The notes under the pieces were generated by a model. It saw only the letters and a list, made by a program, of their open reading frames with translations, had not been told where the DNA came from and made no database searches. Below are positions 29,731 to 37,797 of a stretch of DNA of 64,000 nt, one piece after another. The DNA is taken from positions 656,198 to 720,197 of the forward strand of contig JAAFAB010000001.1 in assembly GCA_018222585.1 (NCBI GenBank), written 5' to 3'. Each line of letters begins with the position of its first letter. Position 1 is the stretch's first letter. Made by a program: the position numbers and the translations under genes. Source of the stretch: Paracoccaceae bacterium (GTDB lineage: Bacteria > Pseudomonadota > Alphaproteobacteria > Rhodobacterales > Rhodobacteraceae).

Positions 29731-30318
29731 ATGGCCAAGCTCTATTTCCATTACTCCACCATGAACGCGGGCAAGTCGACGATCCTGCTGCAGGCGTCGC
29801 ACAACTACCGCGAACGCGGCATGGACACCTACCTTCTGACGGCGCAGTTCGACAGGCGCGCCGGCGAGGGGCGGATCGGCTCCCGCATCGGGATCGGCGC
29901 CGACGCCGATACTTTCACCGAGGGCGACGACCTTTTCGCCAAGATCCGCGACCGCCATGCCACGGCCCCCTTCGCCTGCATCTTTGTCGACGAGGCCCAG
30001 TTCCTGACCAAGGACCAGGTCTGGCAGCTGGCCCGGGTCGTCGACGACCTGCGTCTGCCGGTGATGTGCTACGGGCTGCGCGTCGACTTCCGGGGCGAGC
30101 TCTTCCCCGGCTCCGCCGCCCTGCTGGCCCTGGCCGACGAGATGCGCGAGGTGCGCACCATCTGCCATTGCGGCAAGAAGGCGACCATGGTGGTGCGGCG
30201 CGGAGCCGATGGCCGTGCGGCCCAGGAAGGCGCCCAGATCCAGATCGGCGGGAACGAGACTTATGTCTCGCTCTGCCGCCGCCACTGGCGCGACGAGATG
30301 GGCGATACCCCCACCTGA
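29731..30318 (+). CDS. tdk: Thymidine kinase (type II)
   Basis: Tdk phosphorylates thymidine to dTMP in the salvage pathway. The 195-residue protein has the P-loop STMNAGKST (9-17), the DEAQF motif near 87-91 that holds the catalytic base, the lasso-loop region around Tyr-Val, and a structural zinc site ICHCGKKATM together with a C-terminal CRRH, typical of type II (human TK1-like) enzymes. The ribosome site is weak, with no clear purine run before the ATG at 29731, but upstream starts are absent in a sensible position. Confidence 0.95.
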   Translation: MAKLYFHYSTMNAGKSTILLQASHNYRERGMDTYLLTAQFDRRAGEGRIGSRIGIGADADTFTEGDDLFAKIRDRHATAPFACIFVDEAQFLTKDQVWQLARVVDDLRLPVMCYGLRVDFRGELFPGSAALLALADEMREVRTICHCGKKATMVVRRGADGRAAQEGAQIQIGGNETYVSLCRRHWRDEMGDTPT

Positions 30319-30455
30319 TCCCAAACCCGGGGCGCCCCTCCCCCCTTGGCGGCGCCCCGCCGCCCGGCATGGGCAAGGCGCACCCTCGCCGCATCGCGCC
30401 ATTGACCCGCTCGGCCGCTGCGGCCTAGCAAGGGTCGAGCCAGCCGGAGACCCCG

Positions 30456-31520
30456 ATGCCGCCCCTGTTCCGCGCCCTGCTGCTGCCCTGCCTGCTTCTG
30501 CTGCTGGCCGCCTGCACCGCCCGCCCGGGTCCCGAGGTGCTGACCCCGCATCCCGGCGCCCTGTCTTCGGCGGCGGAAGACGCGCAGGTGATCCGCATCT
30601 ACGCCGCCACCAACCGCGCCCTCGCTGCAGGCTTCGAGGGCCAGCCCGCCTTCGCCACCAGCTACCGCTACTACGACATTTCGGTGCCGCCCGGGCGCGC
30701 GCAGGGGCGCATCACCTATCCCGGCGCCACACCCGACCCCGAGACCGATTACCTGGTCACCGCCTCCGGCGTGCTGGACCGCGCCGCCTTCCTCGCCGAA
30801 ACCCGCGGCGCGGGCGGGCCGCAGCGCGACCTGGCGCTCTATGTCCACGGCTACAACACCAGCTTCCAGGAAGCCCTGTTCCGGCTGGCGCAGATCTCGG
30901 CCGAGGCCCATGAGCGCGTGGCGCCGGTGCTCTTCTCCTGGCCCTCCCGGGGCAAGGCGCTGGATTATGAATCCGACCGGCAGGCGGCGCTGTTCTCACG
31001 CAATGCCCTGCGCGATCTGGTGACCGGGCTGACCGCGGGAAACAGGCCGCTGGTGGTCTTCGGGCATTCGATGGGCGGCTTCCTGGTGGTCGAGACCCTG
31101 CGGGACCTGAAGCTTGCCGGACAGGCGCAGGTGCTGGCGCAGCTCGACGTGGTGCTGGCGGCGCCCGATATCGACCTCTTCGTCTTCGCCAGCCAGCTCG
31201 AGACCCTCGGCCCCCTGCCCCGCCCGATCCTGGTGCTGACCTCGCAGGGCGACCGCGCCCTCGGGCTGTCCTCGCGCCTCGCAGGCGGTCGGCCCCGGCT
31301 CGGCGCGGTGCCCGCAGCCTCGCCCATGGTCGGCGCGGCGGCACGGCGCGCCGGCGTCCAGATCATCGACATCTCCTCGGTGCAGGCTGACCCCCTGGGC
31401 CACCAGCGCTATATCGGTATGGTCGAACTCTATGCCCGCGCCGAGGCCGAGCCGCCCGAGCTGCGGGTGCCCGGCGCCTTCATCTTCGACGCGCTCTCGC
31501 GCTCGCTGGAGGCGCAGTAG
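30456..31520 (+). CDS. DUF900-type alpha/beta hydrolase, lipoprotein
   Basis: The 354-residue protein begins with a signal peptide ending LLLLAAC, so Cys20 should be lipidated and the protein anchored in the periplasm. A DUF900 alpha/beta-hydrolase domain follows, with DLALYVHGYNTSF (about 127-139), FSWPSRG near 154, and the nucleophile elbow GHSMGG near residue 203. A histidine near the end (LGHQRYIGM) could complete the triad. Substrate is not known. GGAG lies before the ATG. It is convergent with the 2-hydroxyacid dehydrogenase gene. Confidence 0.85.
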   Translation: MPPLFRALLLPCLLLLLAACTARPGPEVLTPHPGALSSAAEDAQVIRIYAATNRALAAGFEGQPAFATSYRYYDISVPPGRAQGRITYPGATPDPETDYLVTASGVLDRAAFLAETRGAGGPQRDLALYVHGYNTSFQEALFRLAQISAEAHERVAPVLFSWPSRGKALDYESDRQAALFSRNALRDLVTGLTAGNRPLVVFGHSMGGFLVVETLRDLKLAGQAQVLAQLDVVLAAPDIDLFVFASQLETLGPLPRPILVLTSQGDRALGLSSRLAGGRPRLGAVPAASPMVGAAARRAGVQIIDISSVQADPLGHQRYIGMVELYARAEAEPPELRVPGAFIFDALSRSLEAQ

Positions 31521-31537
31521 CGGCCCGGCGGCACGAG

Positions 31538-31558
31538 AAAGGGGGGCCTGGCCCCCCT
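31538..31558 (+). terminator. Hairpin between convergent genes
   Basis: A run of A and GGGGGG (31541-31546), then CCTGG, then CCCCCC (31552-31557) forms a stable stem 20 bases after the hydrolase stop, probably shared with the convergent dehydrogenase. Confidence 0.45.
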
Positions 31559-31603
31559 CCCTCCCGGGTCTCCCCGGCAAGCTTTCGGTGCAAGGGCCGC
31601 GCC

Positions 31604-32560
31604 TCAGTTCACCTTGTTGGGGCAGTCCTCTCCGGCGAAGAAGGCGCGCAGGTTCTCGACCGCCATGGCGCCCATGTCCTCGCGCACGTCCAGGCAGGCG
31701 GTGCCCAGGTGCGGCAACAGCACGGCGTTGTCCAGCGCCAGCAGCGCCTCGGGCACCTGCGGCTCGTTCTCGTAGACATCCAGACCCACGGCGCCCAGTT
31801 GCCCCGCCTGCAGCGCCGAGATCAGCGCCGCCTCGTCGAGAATGTCCCCGCGCGCGATGTTGACCAGCACGCCGTGATCCTGCATCGCCTCGAAGACCGG
31901 CGCGCCGACAAGGTGGTGCGTCTCGGCGCTGGCCGGCGTCGCGACGACCAGGATGTCGGCCCAGGCGGCGAGTTCCTCCAACGTCCCGTGACGGGTGGCG
32001 GGAAACTCGGTCTCCTTCTCGGAGCGGTTGAAATAGCCGACCTCCATGCCGAAGCCGAAATGGCAGCGCCGCGCCACGGCCTGACCGATGCGGCCCATGC
32101 CGATGACTCCCAGCTTGCGCCCGGTGACGTGCAGGCCCAGCATCTGCGTCGGATGCCAGCCCTCCCACTGGCCGGCGCGCACCAGCCGCTCGGCCTCGCC
32201 GGCGCGGCGGCAGGCCATCAGGATCAGCGTCATCGCCACATCCGCCGTGGCATCGGTCACCGCGCCGGGCGTATTGGTCACCGTCACCCCGTGGTTGCGG
32301 CAGGCCGCGGCGTCGATGTGATTGTAGCCCACCCCGAAGTTGGCCAGGATCTTGCAGCGCGGGCGGCCGAAATCCTGCAGCACTTCGGCGCTGACCTGGT
32401 CACCCAGGGTGACCATCATCCCGTCGTAGACCGCCAGACCCGAGCGGATCTCGGCGGCACTCATCGGGCGGGTGCTGTCGCGGATCTCGACCTCGAACAG
32501 TTCGCAAGCCGCCGCGATCGTCGCGGGCGGCATGGGGCGGGAAAGCAGGATCCGCTTCAT
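31604..32560 (-). CDS. D-2-hydroxyacid dehydrogenase (glyoxylate/hydroxypyruvate reductase-like)
   Basis: The 318-residue NAD(P)-dependent enzyme has the Rossmann motif GVIGMGRIGQ (151-160), followed by the catalytic Arg in NIARGDILDE (near 235), Glu in YENEPQVP (near 263) and His in LLPHLGTA (near 283). This set identifies the D-isomer-specific 2-hydroxyacid dehydrogenase family. The NPxY-free RHGTLEEL cofactor region and overall pattern suggest glyoxylate or hydroxypyruvate as substrate, but other 2-oxo acids cannot be excluded. It lies 20 bases after csaA on the same strand, in a run with proC. Confidence 0.87.
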   Translation of the reverse strand: MKRILLSRPMPPATIAAACELFEVEIRDSTRPMSAAEIRSGLAVYDGMMVTLGDQVSAEVLQDFGRPRCKILANFGVGYNHIDAAACRNHGVTVTNTPGAVTDATADVAMTLILMACRRAGEAERLVRAGQWEGWHPTQMLGLHVTGRKLGVIGMGRIGQAVARRCHFGFGMEVGYFNRSEKETEFPATRHGTLEELAAWADILVVATPASAETHHLVGAPVFEAMQDHGVLVNIARGDILDEAALISALQAGQLGAVGLDVYENEPQVPEALLALDNAVLLPHLGTACLDVREDMGAMAVENLRAFFAGEDCPNKVN

Positions 32561-32580
32561 CTCAGTGCATCCACTTCATC

Positions 32581-32922
32581 TTAGTGCAGTCTCTGGCCGG
32601 GGGTGACATCCTGGTCGGGCGCGATCAGCACGATCCCCCCCGCCGCGTCCGAAACGCCCAGTGTCAGGACCTCGGACATGAAGGGGCCGATCTGGCGCGG
32701 CGGGAAGTTCACCACCGCCATCACCATCCTGCCGACCAGGCTTTCGGGCGTGTAATGCGCCGTGATCTGGGCCGAGGTCTTCTTCTCGCCGATCTCGGGG
32801 CCGAAATCGATCCACAGCTTGATCGCCGGCTTGCGCGCCTCGGGGAAGGGCTCGGCGCGCAGGACCCTGCCCGCGCGGATATCGACCTTCAGGAAGTCGT
32901 CGAAAGTGATCTCCTCAGCCAT
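32581..32922 (-). CDS. csaA: CsaA-type tRNA-binding domain protein
   Basis: The 113-residue protein is a stand-alone tRNA-binding OB domain: MAEEITFDDFLKVDIRAGRVLRAEPFPEARKPAIKLWIDFGPEIG at the start and VVNFPPRQIGPFMSEVLTLGV in the middle, as in Bacillus CsaA and the C-terminal domain of methionyl-tRNA synthetase. CsaA binds tRNA and has been described as a secretion-associated chaperone; the role here is not shown. The start overlaps the proC stop by eight bases, so the two genes are coupled. Confidence 0.88.
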   Translation of the reverse strand: MAEEITFDDFLKVDIRAGRVLRAEPFPEARKPAIKLWIDFGPEIGEKKTSAQITAHYTPESLVGRMVMAVVNFPPRQIGPFMSEVLTLGVSDAAGGIVLIAPDQDVTPGQRLH

Positions 32923-33730
32923 TGGCCAGCTCCCGGCCCCGGTCGGCGGCAGCCTTGACGGCGCGCTTCAGCAGCGGCGGGAAGCCGGTTTCCGGGTCCA
33001 TCAGCACCTCCAGCGCCGCTTGCGTGGTGCCGTTCGGGCTGGTGACGTTGACCCGCAGCTGCGCCGGATCCTCTTCGGCCTCTTCGGCCAGGGCACCGGC
33101 GCCGGCCACGGTGGCCTTGGCCAGCTGCATCGCCAGCCCGGGCGCAAGGCCCTGGGCCTCGCCCGCCGCCGCCAGCGTCTCGATCAGGTGGAAGACATAG
33201 GCGGGGCCCGAGCCCGAGACACCGGTGACGGCGTCGATCTGGCCCTCGTTCTCAAGCCGCACCACCTGGCCGACCGCCGACAGAAGCTCTTCGGCGAGAT
33301 CCAGCGCGCCGCTGCCCGCATGGGCATTGCCGATGATCGCGGTGATCCCGCGCCCGACGGCGGCGGGGGTGTTGGGCATGGCGCGGATCACCGGGCTTTC
33401 GCCGCCGAAGGCGGCTTCGAAGGCCGCGATCGGCGTGCCCGCCGCGACCGAGAGGAACAGCGTGCCGGAATTGCCGAGCGCCTGCAGACCGGGCAGCGCG
33501 TCGCCCATCATCTGCGGCTTCACCGCGATCAACGCCACGGCCGGCGCCTCGGGCAAGCCCTCGTTCACATGCACCCCGGTCGCCATCAGCCAGTCCGAGG
33601 GCTTCGGGTCCAGCACCCAGACCGAGGCGGCCGGCAGCCCGCGTTTCAGCCAGCCCGCCAGCATCGCCGAGCCCATCTTGCCGCATCCAAGCAGCACCAG
33701 GCCCTTTTCGGCCACCTTGTCCAGAGACAT
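32915..33730 (-). CDS. proC: Pyrroline-5-carboxylate reductase
   Basis: ProC reduces pyrroline-5-carboxylate to proline with NAD(P)H. The 271-residue protein has the dinucleotide site LLGCGKMGSAM (13-23), IAVKPQMMGDAL near 68-79, VIRAMPNTPAAVGRG near 118-132, and the C-terminal active-site stretch DAVTGVSGSGPAYVF (about 166-180) and LRVNVTSPNGTTQAAL. Length matches the family. AAGGGGGG precedes the ATG at 33730. csaA overlaps its 3' end and a YbjN-type gene lies upstream on the same strand, so all may be co-transcribed. Confidence 0.95.
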   Translation of the reverse strand: MSLDKVAEKGLVLLGCGKMGSAMLAGWLKRGLPAASVWVLDPKPSDWLMATGVHVNEGLPEAPAVALIAVKPQMMGDALPGLQALGNSGTLFLSVAAGTPIAAFEAAFGGESPVIRAMPNTPAAVGRGITAIIGNAHAGSGALDLAEELLSAVGQVVRLENEGQIDAVTGVSGSGPAYVFHLIETLAAAGEAQGLAPGLAMQLAKATVAGAGALAEEAEEDPAQLRVNVTSPNGTTQAALEVLMDPETGFPPLLKRAVKAAADRGRELANG

Positions 33731-33768
33731 GTTTCCCCCCTTCGCTCAACAGACGTCGGGGGCCAGTT

Positions 33769-34269
33769 TTACGCCCGCCCGTAGGCCTCTGCAATGGCGA
33801 CCTCCAGCGCGGCGCGCGGAGAGCGCCCGCCCCAGACATTCAGCTGGAAGGCCGGGTAGTAGCGTTCCGCCGACAGCACGGCGGCAGAGATCAGCGTCGA
33901 GATCTGCTCGGGCGAGGCGATCTGTTCGCCGCTCAGCACCAGGCCGTAGCGGTAGACCATCAGCTGCTGCTCGGCCCAGAAGGTGAAGGCGCCGGCCCAG
34001 CACTGGTCATTGACGTGGTTCAGCAGCTCGTAGAGGCCCGGCAGGGTCTCGGCCGGGGGCTCCATCTCGAAGGTGCAGATAAGGCGCAGGGTCTCGTCGT
34101 AGGCCGACCAGGCCAGGGTCACCGAATAGGTGCGCCACTGCCCTTCGACCGCCATGGCGATCTGGTCCTCGGCGATACGGTCGAAATCCCACTCATGGTG
34201 CTCGGCCAGAGTTTCGACGATGTCGATGGGATGCAGTTCTTCGGAGATGAAGGTTTCGGACAATGCCAT
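33769..34269 (-). CDS. YbjN domain protein (type III secretion chaperone-like fold)
   Basis: The 166-residue acidic protein fits the YbjN family: DIVETLAEHHEWDFDRIAEDQIAMAVEGQWRTYSVTLAW, LPGLYELLNHVNDQCWAGAFTFWAEQQLMVYRYGLVL and a C-terminal helix. The fold resembles type III secretion chaperones, suggesting that it binds other proteins; in E. coli YbjN affects motility and stress responses. It lies 38 bases before proC on the same strand. The ribosome site GAGGTGG is at six bases. Confidence 0.8.
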   Translation of the reverse strand: MALSETFISEELHPIDIVETLAEHHEWDFDRIAEDQIAMAVEGQWRTYSVTLAWSAYDETLRLICTFEMEPPAETLPGLYELLNHVNDQCWAGAFTFWAEQQLMVYRYGLVLSGEQIASPEQISTLISAAVLSAERYYPAFQLNVWGGRSPRAALEVAIAEAYGRA

Positions 34270-34405
34270 GACGCCACCTCATTTGGGTTAGCGGAGGGGG
34301 CTGGCAGCGCCCCAAGCGCTAGGTGCCTGCTCTAGAAACGGGGCGATTTCCGCCGTTCCTTACAAGATATGGTGGGCGCCGTTTAAGGACCTGTAAAGGC
34401 AAATC

Positions 34406-34445
34406 TTGGGGACAACCCCAATTTGTTGTGGACAGCCTGGGGACA
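34406..34445. repeat. Cluster of GGGGACA repeats with an inverted repeat
   Basis: GGGGACA occurs at 34408-34414 and 34439-34445 and GTGGACA at 34428-34434. The first lies in TTGGGG-ACAA-CCCCAA, a perfect inverted repeat (34406-34421). TTGTGGACA is one or two bases from a DnaA-box-like sequence. The function is unknown. Confidence 0.45.
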
Positions 34446-34585
34446 GATACCACCGGCTGAAGAGGCGGCGCCGGTGCAAAGCCCTTCCCTTACAGGAAAA
34501 ACCGTCCGCCCACCGGGCTGGCCTGCGGCAGGAGGGGGCAAATGCCCATTTTAAGGGCCGCGGGGACCGTTTCGCCCAGAGGCAA

Positions 34586-34606
34586 GGGCGCCCGGGCGCG
34601 GCGCCC
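34586..34606 (-). terminator. Hairpin after tonB
   Basis: GGGCGCC (34586-34592) and GGCGCCC (34600-34606) pair around seven bases, about five bases beyond the tonB stop on the minus strand; no T tract, so only a probable mRNA end. Confidence 0.35.
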
Positions 34607-34611
34607 CGGCT

Positions 34612-35622
34612 TCAGGAGAAATCCATCGGCAGGTTGAAGGAATAGCTGGCCGCGCCCAGACCGTCCGGCGCAGCCGGAACGCGCCCGGCCCGCTGCACCG
34701 CCTGGATCGCCGCCTGGTCGAAAGCCGGCTGCCCCGAGGACCGCGCCACAGAGGCGCCGAGAATCGTGCCGTCCCGGCCCACGGTCAGGCGCACCACCAC
34801 CCGGCCGGAGCGGCCGCGCATCGCCCCCGGAAAGCGCTTGCGCCGCTCGATGCGAGAGCGGATCTGCGCGCCCCAGACCGCTTGCAGCTTGGCCTGCTGC
34901 TGGCCACCACCGGCGGCGACGCGATTGGTGCCCGCATTGCCAGCCTGCGACGATCCGCCGGACCCGGCGGCGCGCTGCGTGACGCCGCCGTTGCCGCCCT
35001 GACGGGCCTGCTGCGTGCGGTCCGCGGGGCGCGCCTCGGGGGCCGGTTCCGGTGCCGGCTCGGGCTCCGGCGCCGGGGGCGGCGGCGGGGCCGCATCGAC
35101 GCGCGGTGCGACGGTCTCGGGGCGCTGCATCGGGCGCAGGCTGGCCAGCGGGGCCGCCTGCGGGCTTTCCTCCACCACCTGCTCCGGCTGTTGATCGGCC
35201 GGCTGCGGCTCGGGCTGGGCGGCCAGTTCGGGCATGTCCTGGGGCAGCTCCTCGGGGGCGCGCGGCGGCGGCGGCACCTCCAGGTCGAACTTCGGCACGG
35301 TGATGGTGTCGGGGCTGGCCTCGGCCACGTCGAGCTGCGGCAGCACTGGCGGCGGGGTCGCCTCGGCCTCGGGGCGGGTGACGGGCGCGACCGGCTCGGG
35401 CTCCACCGGTTCGGGGGCCTCGGGATCCACCTCGGCCTCGGGCGGGGTTTCCCAGGCCCGAACCAGCTCCTCCATGCCCTCCGGCGCGCCCTGCAGGCTG
35501 ACGAGCGACTCGCCCCCCACCCCGCCGGACTGCGCGCCGGTGGCCGGCACGCGCACCGCCAGCAGCAGGTGCAGCATCAGGGCAAGGCCGGTGAAGGCCA
35601 GGATTTCCGCCGCGCGCCTCAT
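34612..35622 (-). CDS. tonB: TonB-like energy transducer
   Basis: The 336-residue protein has one N-terminal membrane anchor (about residues 6-23), a long Pro/Glu/Ala-rich periplasmic spacer (about 55-205), a Gly/Gln-rich linker and a C-terminal TonB domain with RSRIERRKRFPGAMRGRSGRVVVRLTVGRDGTILGASVARSSGQPAFDQAAIQAVQRA. TonB carries proton-motive energy from ExbB/ExbD to outer-membrane receptors for iron chelates. Its start overlaps the stop of the upstream exbD by four bases, so exbB, exbD, exbD and tonB form one operon. No TonB-dependent receptor is in the window. Confidence 0.9.
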   Translation of the reverse strand: MRRAAEILAFTGLALMLHLLLAVRVPATGAQSGGVGGESLVSLQGAPEGMEELVRAWETPPEAEVDPEAPEPVEPEPVAPVTRPEAEATPPPVLPQLDVAEASPDTITVPKFDLEVPPPPRAPEELPQDMPELAAQPEPQPADQQPEQVVEESPQAAPLASLRPMQRPETVAPRVDAAPPPPPAPEPEPAPEPAPEARPADRTQQARQGGNGGVTQRAAGSGGSSQAGNAGTNRVAAGGGQQQAKLQAVWGAQIRSRIERRKRFPGAMRGRSGRVVVRLTVGRDGTILGASVARSSGQPAFDQAAIQAVQRAGRVPAAPDGLGAASYSFNLPMDFS

Positions 35623-36032
35623 TGCGGCGCCACCACCAGGGCGACCTTCGACAGCCCGGCCCCGGTCAGCGCCTTCAGCGTGCGCGCCACCACGGCAGCC
35701 TCGACGGCGGCATCGGCGCGCAGTTGCGGCGCCTCCTCCGAGCCCTGGGCCTGGACCTCGGCGACGAAGGCGGCGATGGCCGCCTCGCCGCGCGCCTCGC
35801 GAAAGCCCGCCTCGCCCTCGGGTGAAAGGAAAAGCACCGGCGTCTCGACGGCCTCGGCGCCCTCGGACGCCGTCGGAGGCTCGACCGCGAAGGGTTCGGG
35901 CGGGGCCAGCCGCGAGGTCATCAGGAAGAAGATCAGCAGCAGGAAGACCACGTTGATCATCGGCACGATGGATTCCGCCCGGGGCCGGCGGGCCGGGGGC
36001 AGGAAGTTCATCTGTTTCGCGGTGCGGGCCAT
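35619..36032 (-). CDS. ExbD/TolR family protein (second copy)
   Basis: The 137-residue protein has the ExbD layout: short cytoplasmic tail, one membrane helix with the conserved aspartate position changed to Asn (ESIVPMINVVFLLLIFFLMTSRL, where PMIDVVFLLL is the norm) and a periplasmic domain. The Asp-to-Asn change in the helix is important because that aspartate carries the proton in ExbD. The neighbouring copy keeps Asp, so this one may be a structural partner rather than a proton carrier. The start at 36032 was chosen over an upstream ATG because it follows GGAG closely. Coupled with tonB by a four-base overlap. Confidence 0.85.
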   Translation of the reverse strand: MARTAKQMNFLPPARRPRAESIVPMINVVFLLLIFFLMTSRLAPPEPFAVEPPTASEGAEAVETPVLFLSPEGEAGFREARGEAAIAAFVAEVQAQGSEEAPQLRADAAVEAAVVARTLKALTGAGLSKVALVVAPQ

Positions 36033-36033
36033 G

Positions 36034-36417
36034 TCACTCCACCAGCACGATATTGGTATGTCCGGCAGCGCGCAGCGCTGCGGCGACATCGACGATCCGT
36101 TGCAGGGCGGCGCCCTCCTGGCCGCGCAGGATCACCGTGTCGGCGGGGCTGGCGGCCAACTCGGCCAGGGCCGGCAACAGCGCCTCGGGGGTCGTCTCGA
36201 CCCCGTTCAACTGCAGCCCGCCGGGCAGCACGTCGACCAGGCGCGGCGCGCCCTGGTAGCCCCCGCCCCCCTGCGAGGCCAGCGGCAGCGGCAGCACCTC
36301 GTCTATGCCGAAGCGCGAGGCCAGCATGAAGAAGACCAGCAGCAGGAAGACAACGTCGATCATCGGCGTGAGCGACGGCTTGCGGCGCGGACGCGGGGTA
36401 TCGTCAAGGAAGGACAT
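36034..36417 (-). CDS. exbD: ExbD/TolR family protein (proton-carrying copy)
   Basis: The 127-residue protein has the classical ExbD helix SLTPMIDVVFLLLVFFMLASRF (15-36) with Asp21, the conserved proton-carrying aspartate, and a periplasmic domain (about 55-127). It works with ExbB to use the proton gradient to energise TonB. It lies between exbB (14 bases away) and the second exbD, which begins two bases after its stop. The ATG at 36417 is preferred because longer readings run through exbB in another frame. The ribosome site is weak, so translation may depend on coupling. Confidence 0.87.
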   Translation of the reverse strand: MSFLDDTPRPRRKPSLTPMIDVVFLLLVFFMLASRFGIDEVLPLPLASQGGGGYQGAPRLVDVLPGGLQLNGVETTPEALLPALAELAASPADTVILRGQEGAALQRIVDVAAALRAAGHTNIVLVE

Positions 36418-36431
36418 GGGGCGCCGAAAGC

Positions 36432-37517
36432 CTACTGCGCTGCCAGCTTGGTGACATGGGCCCCCATGCCGTCGCCGGGCAGATCGGCCACGAAGATACG
36501 TGCCGAAAGGTCCTCGAGGTCGGTCCGCAGGTTGTCCAGCACCGCCTCGAACCAGGTCAGTGCCGCCGAAGCCGGTATCGCCACGGCCATGCCCGCGGCA
36601 GTGGTCAGCAGGGCTTCCCAGATGCCGCCCGCCAGCATCGAGGGATCGGCGTTCGAGCCGGCCTCCTGCAGCGCCTGGAAGGCCGAGATCATGCCCATCA
36701 CCGTGCCCAGCAGGCCGAGCAGCGGCGCGATGGTCGAGATCAGTTCCAGCGCCCTGAGCGCACTCCCCTGCGAGGCCAGCAGGCCACGGGCCACGCGGCT
36801 GGTTTCCTCGCGGGCCACGTCGTCGGACATCGACAGGCGGGCCTGCATCGCGGCGCGGGTCAGGCGAGAGCGCAGGCCCTTGCGGCCCTCGATCATCGAC
36901 AGCGCCACCCCGGCCTCGCCGCTTTCCCAGGCCCCGACGGCGCGGCGCGACATGCGGCGCGACCAGGCGCCGGCCAGCACCAGCCGCCAGACTTTCCACA
37001 GGATCAGCGCCACGGTCACCACCGACAGCGCCGCAATCGCCCAGATCGCCGGGCCGCCGTTGACCAGGAAGTCCGTCGCCCGGTCATAGGCACCGGCCAG
37101 GCCCTCGCGCGGGGCCGGCGCGGCCTCCGGCAGCGGGGCCAGCGGCACCTGTTCCGCCTCGGGGGCCATCGCGGGGGCCGACTGCTCGGGAACCGCCTCT
37201 TCCGACAGTTCGGGGCCGGCCGAGGTCGCCGCGGCATCCGGGCCGCCAGCGGTGTCCGCGCCCGTCGCTTCCTCTCCGGTCGTTTCCGCCGCTTCGCCCC
37301 CGGTCGGCGCGGGGCCCTCGGCAATCTCCGGCGCGGCATCGGTGCCCGGCAGGGCGATGCCGCCCGCCTCCTCGCCCGACGGCGCGGTCATCTGCGGCGC
37401 AGGGACCTCGGGGCTGGCGGGCTGTGGCGCGGCCTCCTGGGCCAGCGCGGCGCCGCTCATCATCACGCCCAGAACGAGTGCAGGGAGCAGCCTCTGCCCT
37501 GTCTGCCGATTAGCCAT
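36432..37517 (-). CDS. exbB: ExbB/MotA/TolQ-type proton channel protein with long N-terminal extension
   Basis: The 361-residue protein starts with a signal peptide (cut after ALA near residue 26) and a 115-residue Pro/Glu/Ala-rich periplasmic extension before the first membrane helix (about 154-176). The remainder is ExbB: EETSRVARGLLASQGSALRALELISTIAPLLGLLGTVMGMISAFQALQ and ALLTTAAGMAVAIPASAALTWFEAVLDNLR, the two channel helices. Extended ExbB proteins of this type occur in alphaproteobacteria. AGGAG is seven bases before the ATG. A likely iron-responsive element lies 213 bases upstream. Confidence 0.9.
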   Translation of the reverse strand: MANRQTGQRLLPALVLGVMMSGAALAQEAAPQPASPEVPAPQMTAPSGEEAGGIALPGTDAAPEIAEGPAPTGGEAAETTGEEATGADTAGGPDAAATSAGPELSEEAVPEQSAPAMAPEAEQVPLAPLPEAAPAPREGLAGAYDRATDFLVNGGPAIWAIAALSVVTVALILWKVWRLVLAGAWSRRMSRRAVGAWESGEAGVALSMIEGRKGLRSRLTRAAMQARLSMSDDVAREETSRVARGLLASQGSALRALELISTIAPLLGLLGTVMGMISAFQALQEAGSNADPSMLAGGIWEALLTTAAGMAVAIPASAALTWFEAVLDNLRTDLEDLSARIFVADLPGDGMGAHVTKLAAQ

Positions 37518-37729
37518 TCCGTAACTCCTATCCGCCGTCCCCGGGTCATCCCGCCCCGGCGCCGCGCCCGTTCCTGCCGCCCCGGTCCCGGGACCTGTCG
37601 CGCACCCCGGGGGGGGCGGGGACTGAGAACCCGGAACCCCGGAGCGCGCGCCGTAAATCCGGTTGGCACCGGGCGCCGCATTCGCGGTCCCGCAGGCTGT
37701 GCCGGTATCATGGGGCGGGCTTAGGATAA

Positions 37730-37746
37730 CCGAGTATAACAGTCAA
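37730..37746 (-). promoter_or_regulatory. Candidate iron-responsive element/promoter before exbB
   Basis: On the minus strand the 17 bases read TTGACTGTTATACTCGG. TTGACT is a good -35 box. The pattern TTGAC-N7-CTCGG resembles, as far as I recall, the motif attributed to iron-dependent control (IscR or Iron-Rhodo box) in Rhodobacterales, but I cannot check the consensus. The position, upstream of the exb-tonB operon and downstream of the siderophore transporter, fits. Confidence 0.4.
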
Positions 37747-37797
37747 CATTATTTCCGCGACCGGCGCCGCAATGCCGCCGCCCCGGACCCCGGTTGC

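Larger units (their letters stand above)
34270..34611. other. Gene-free, repeat-bearing region between YbjN and TonB genes
   Basis: These 342 bases contain no credible coding frame. They hold a cluster of GGGGACA-like repeats and short AT-rich blocks (around 34345-34435) unlike the surrounding sequence, and a GC-rich hairpin next to the tonB stop. The left end must carry the YbjN promoter. No RNA gene was recognised. Confidence 0.5.

Noticed and set aside
34882-37089. 735-residue plus-strand open frame over tonB/exbD/exbB
   Set aside because: It runs through four real genes on the opposite strand; its content is low-complexity and unrelated to any family.
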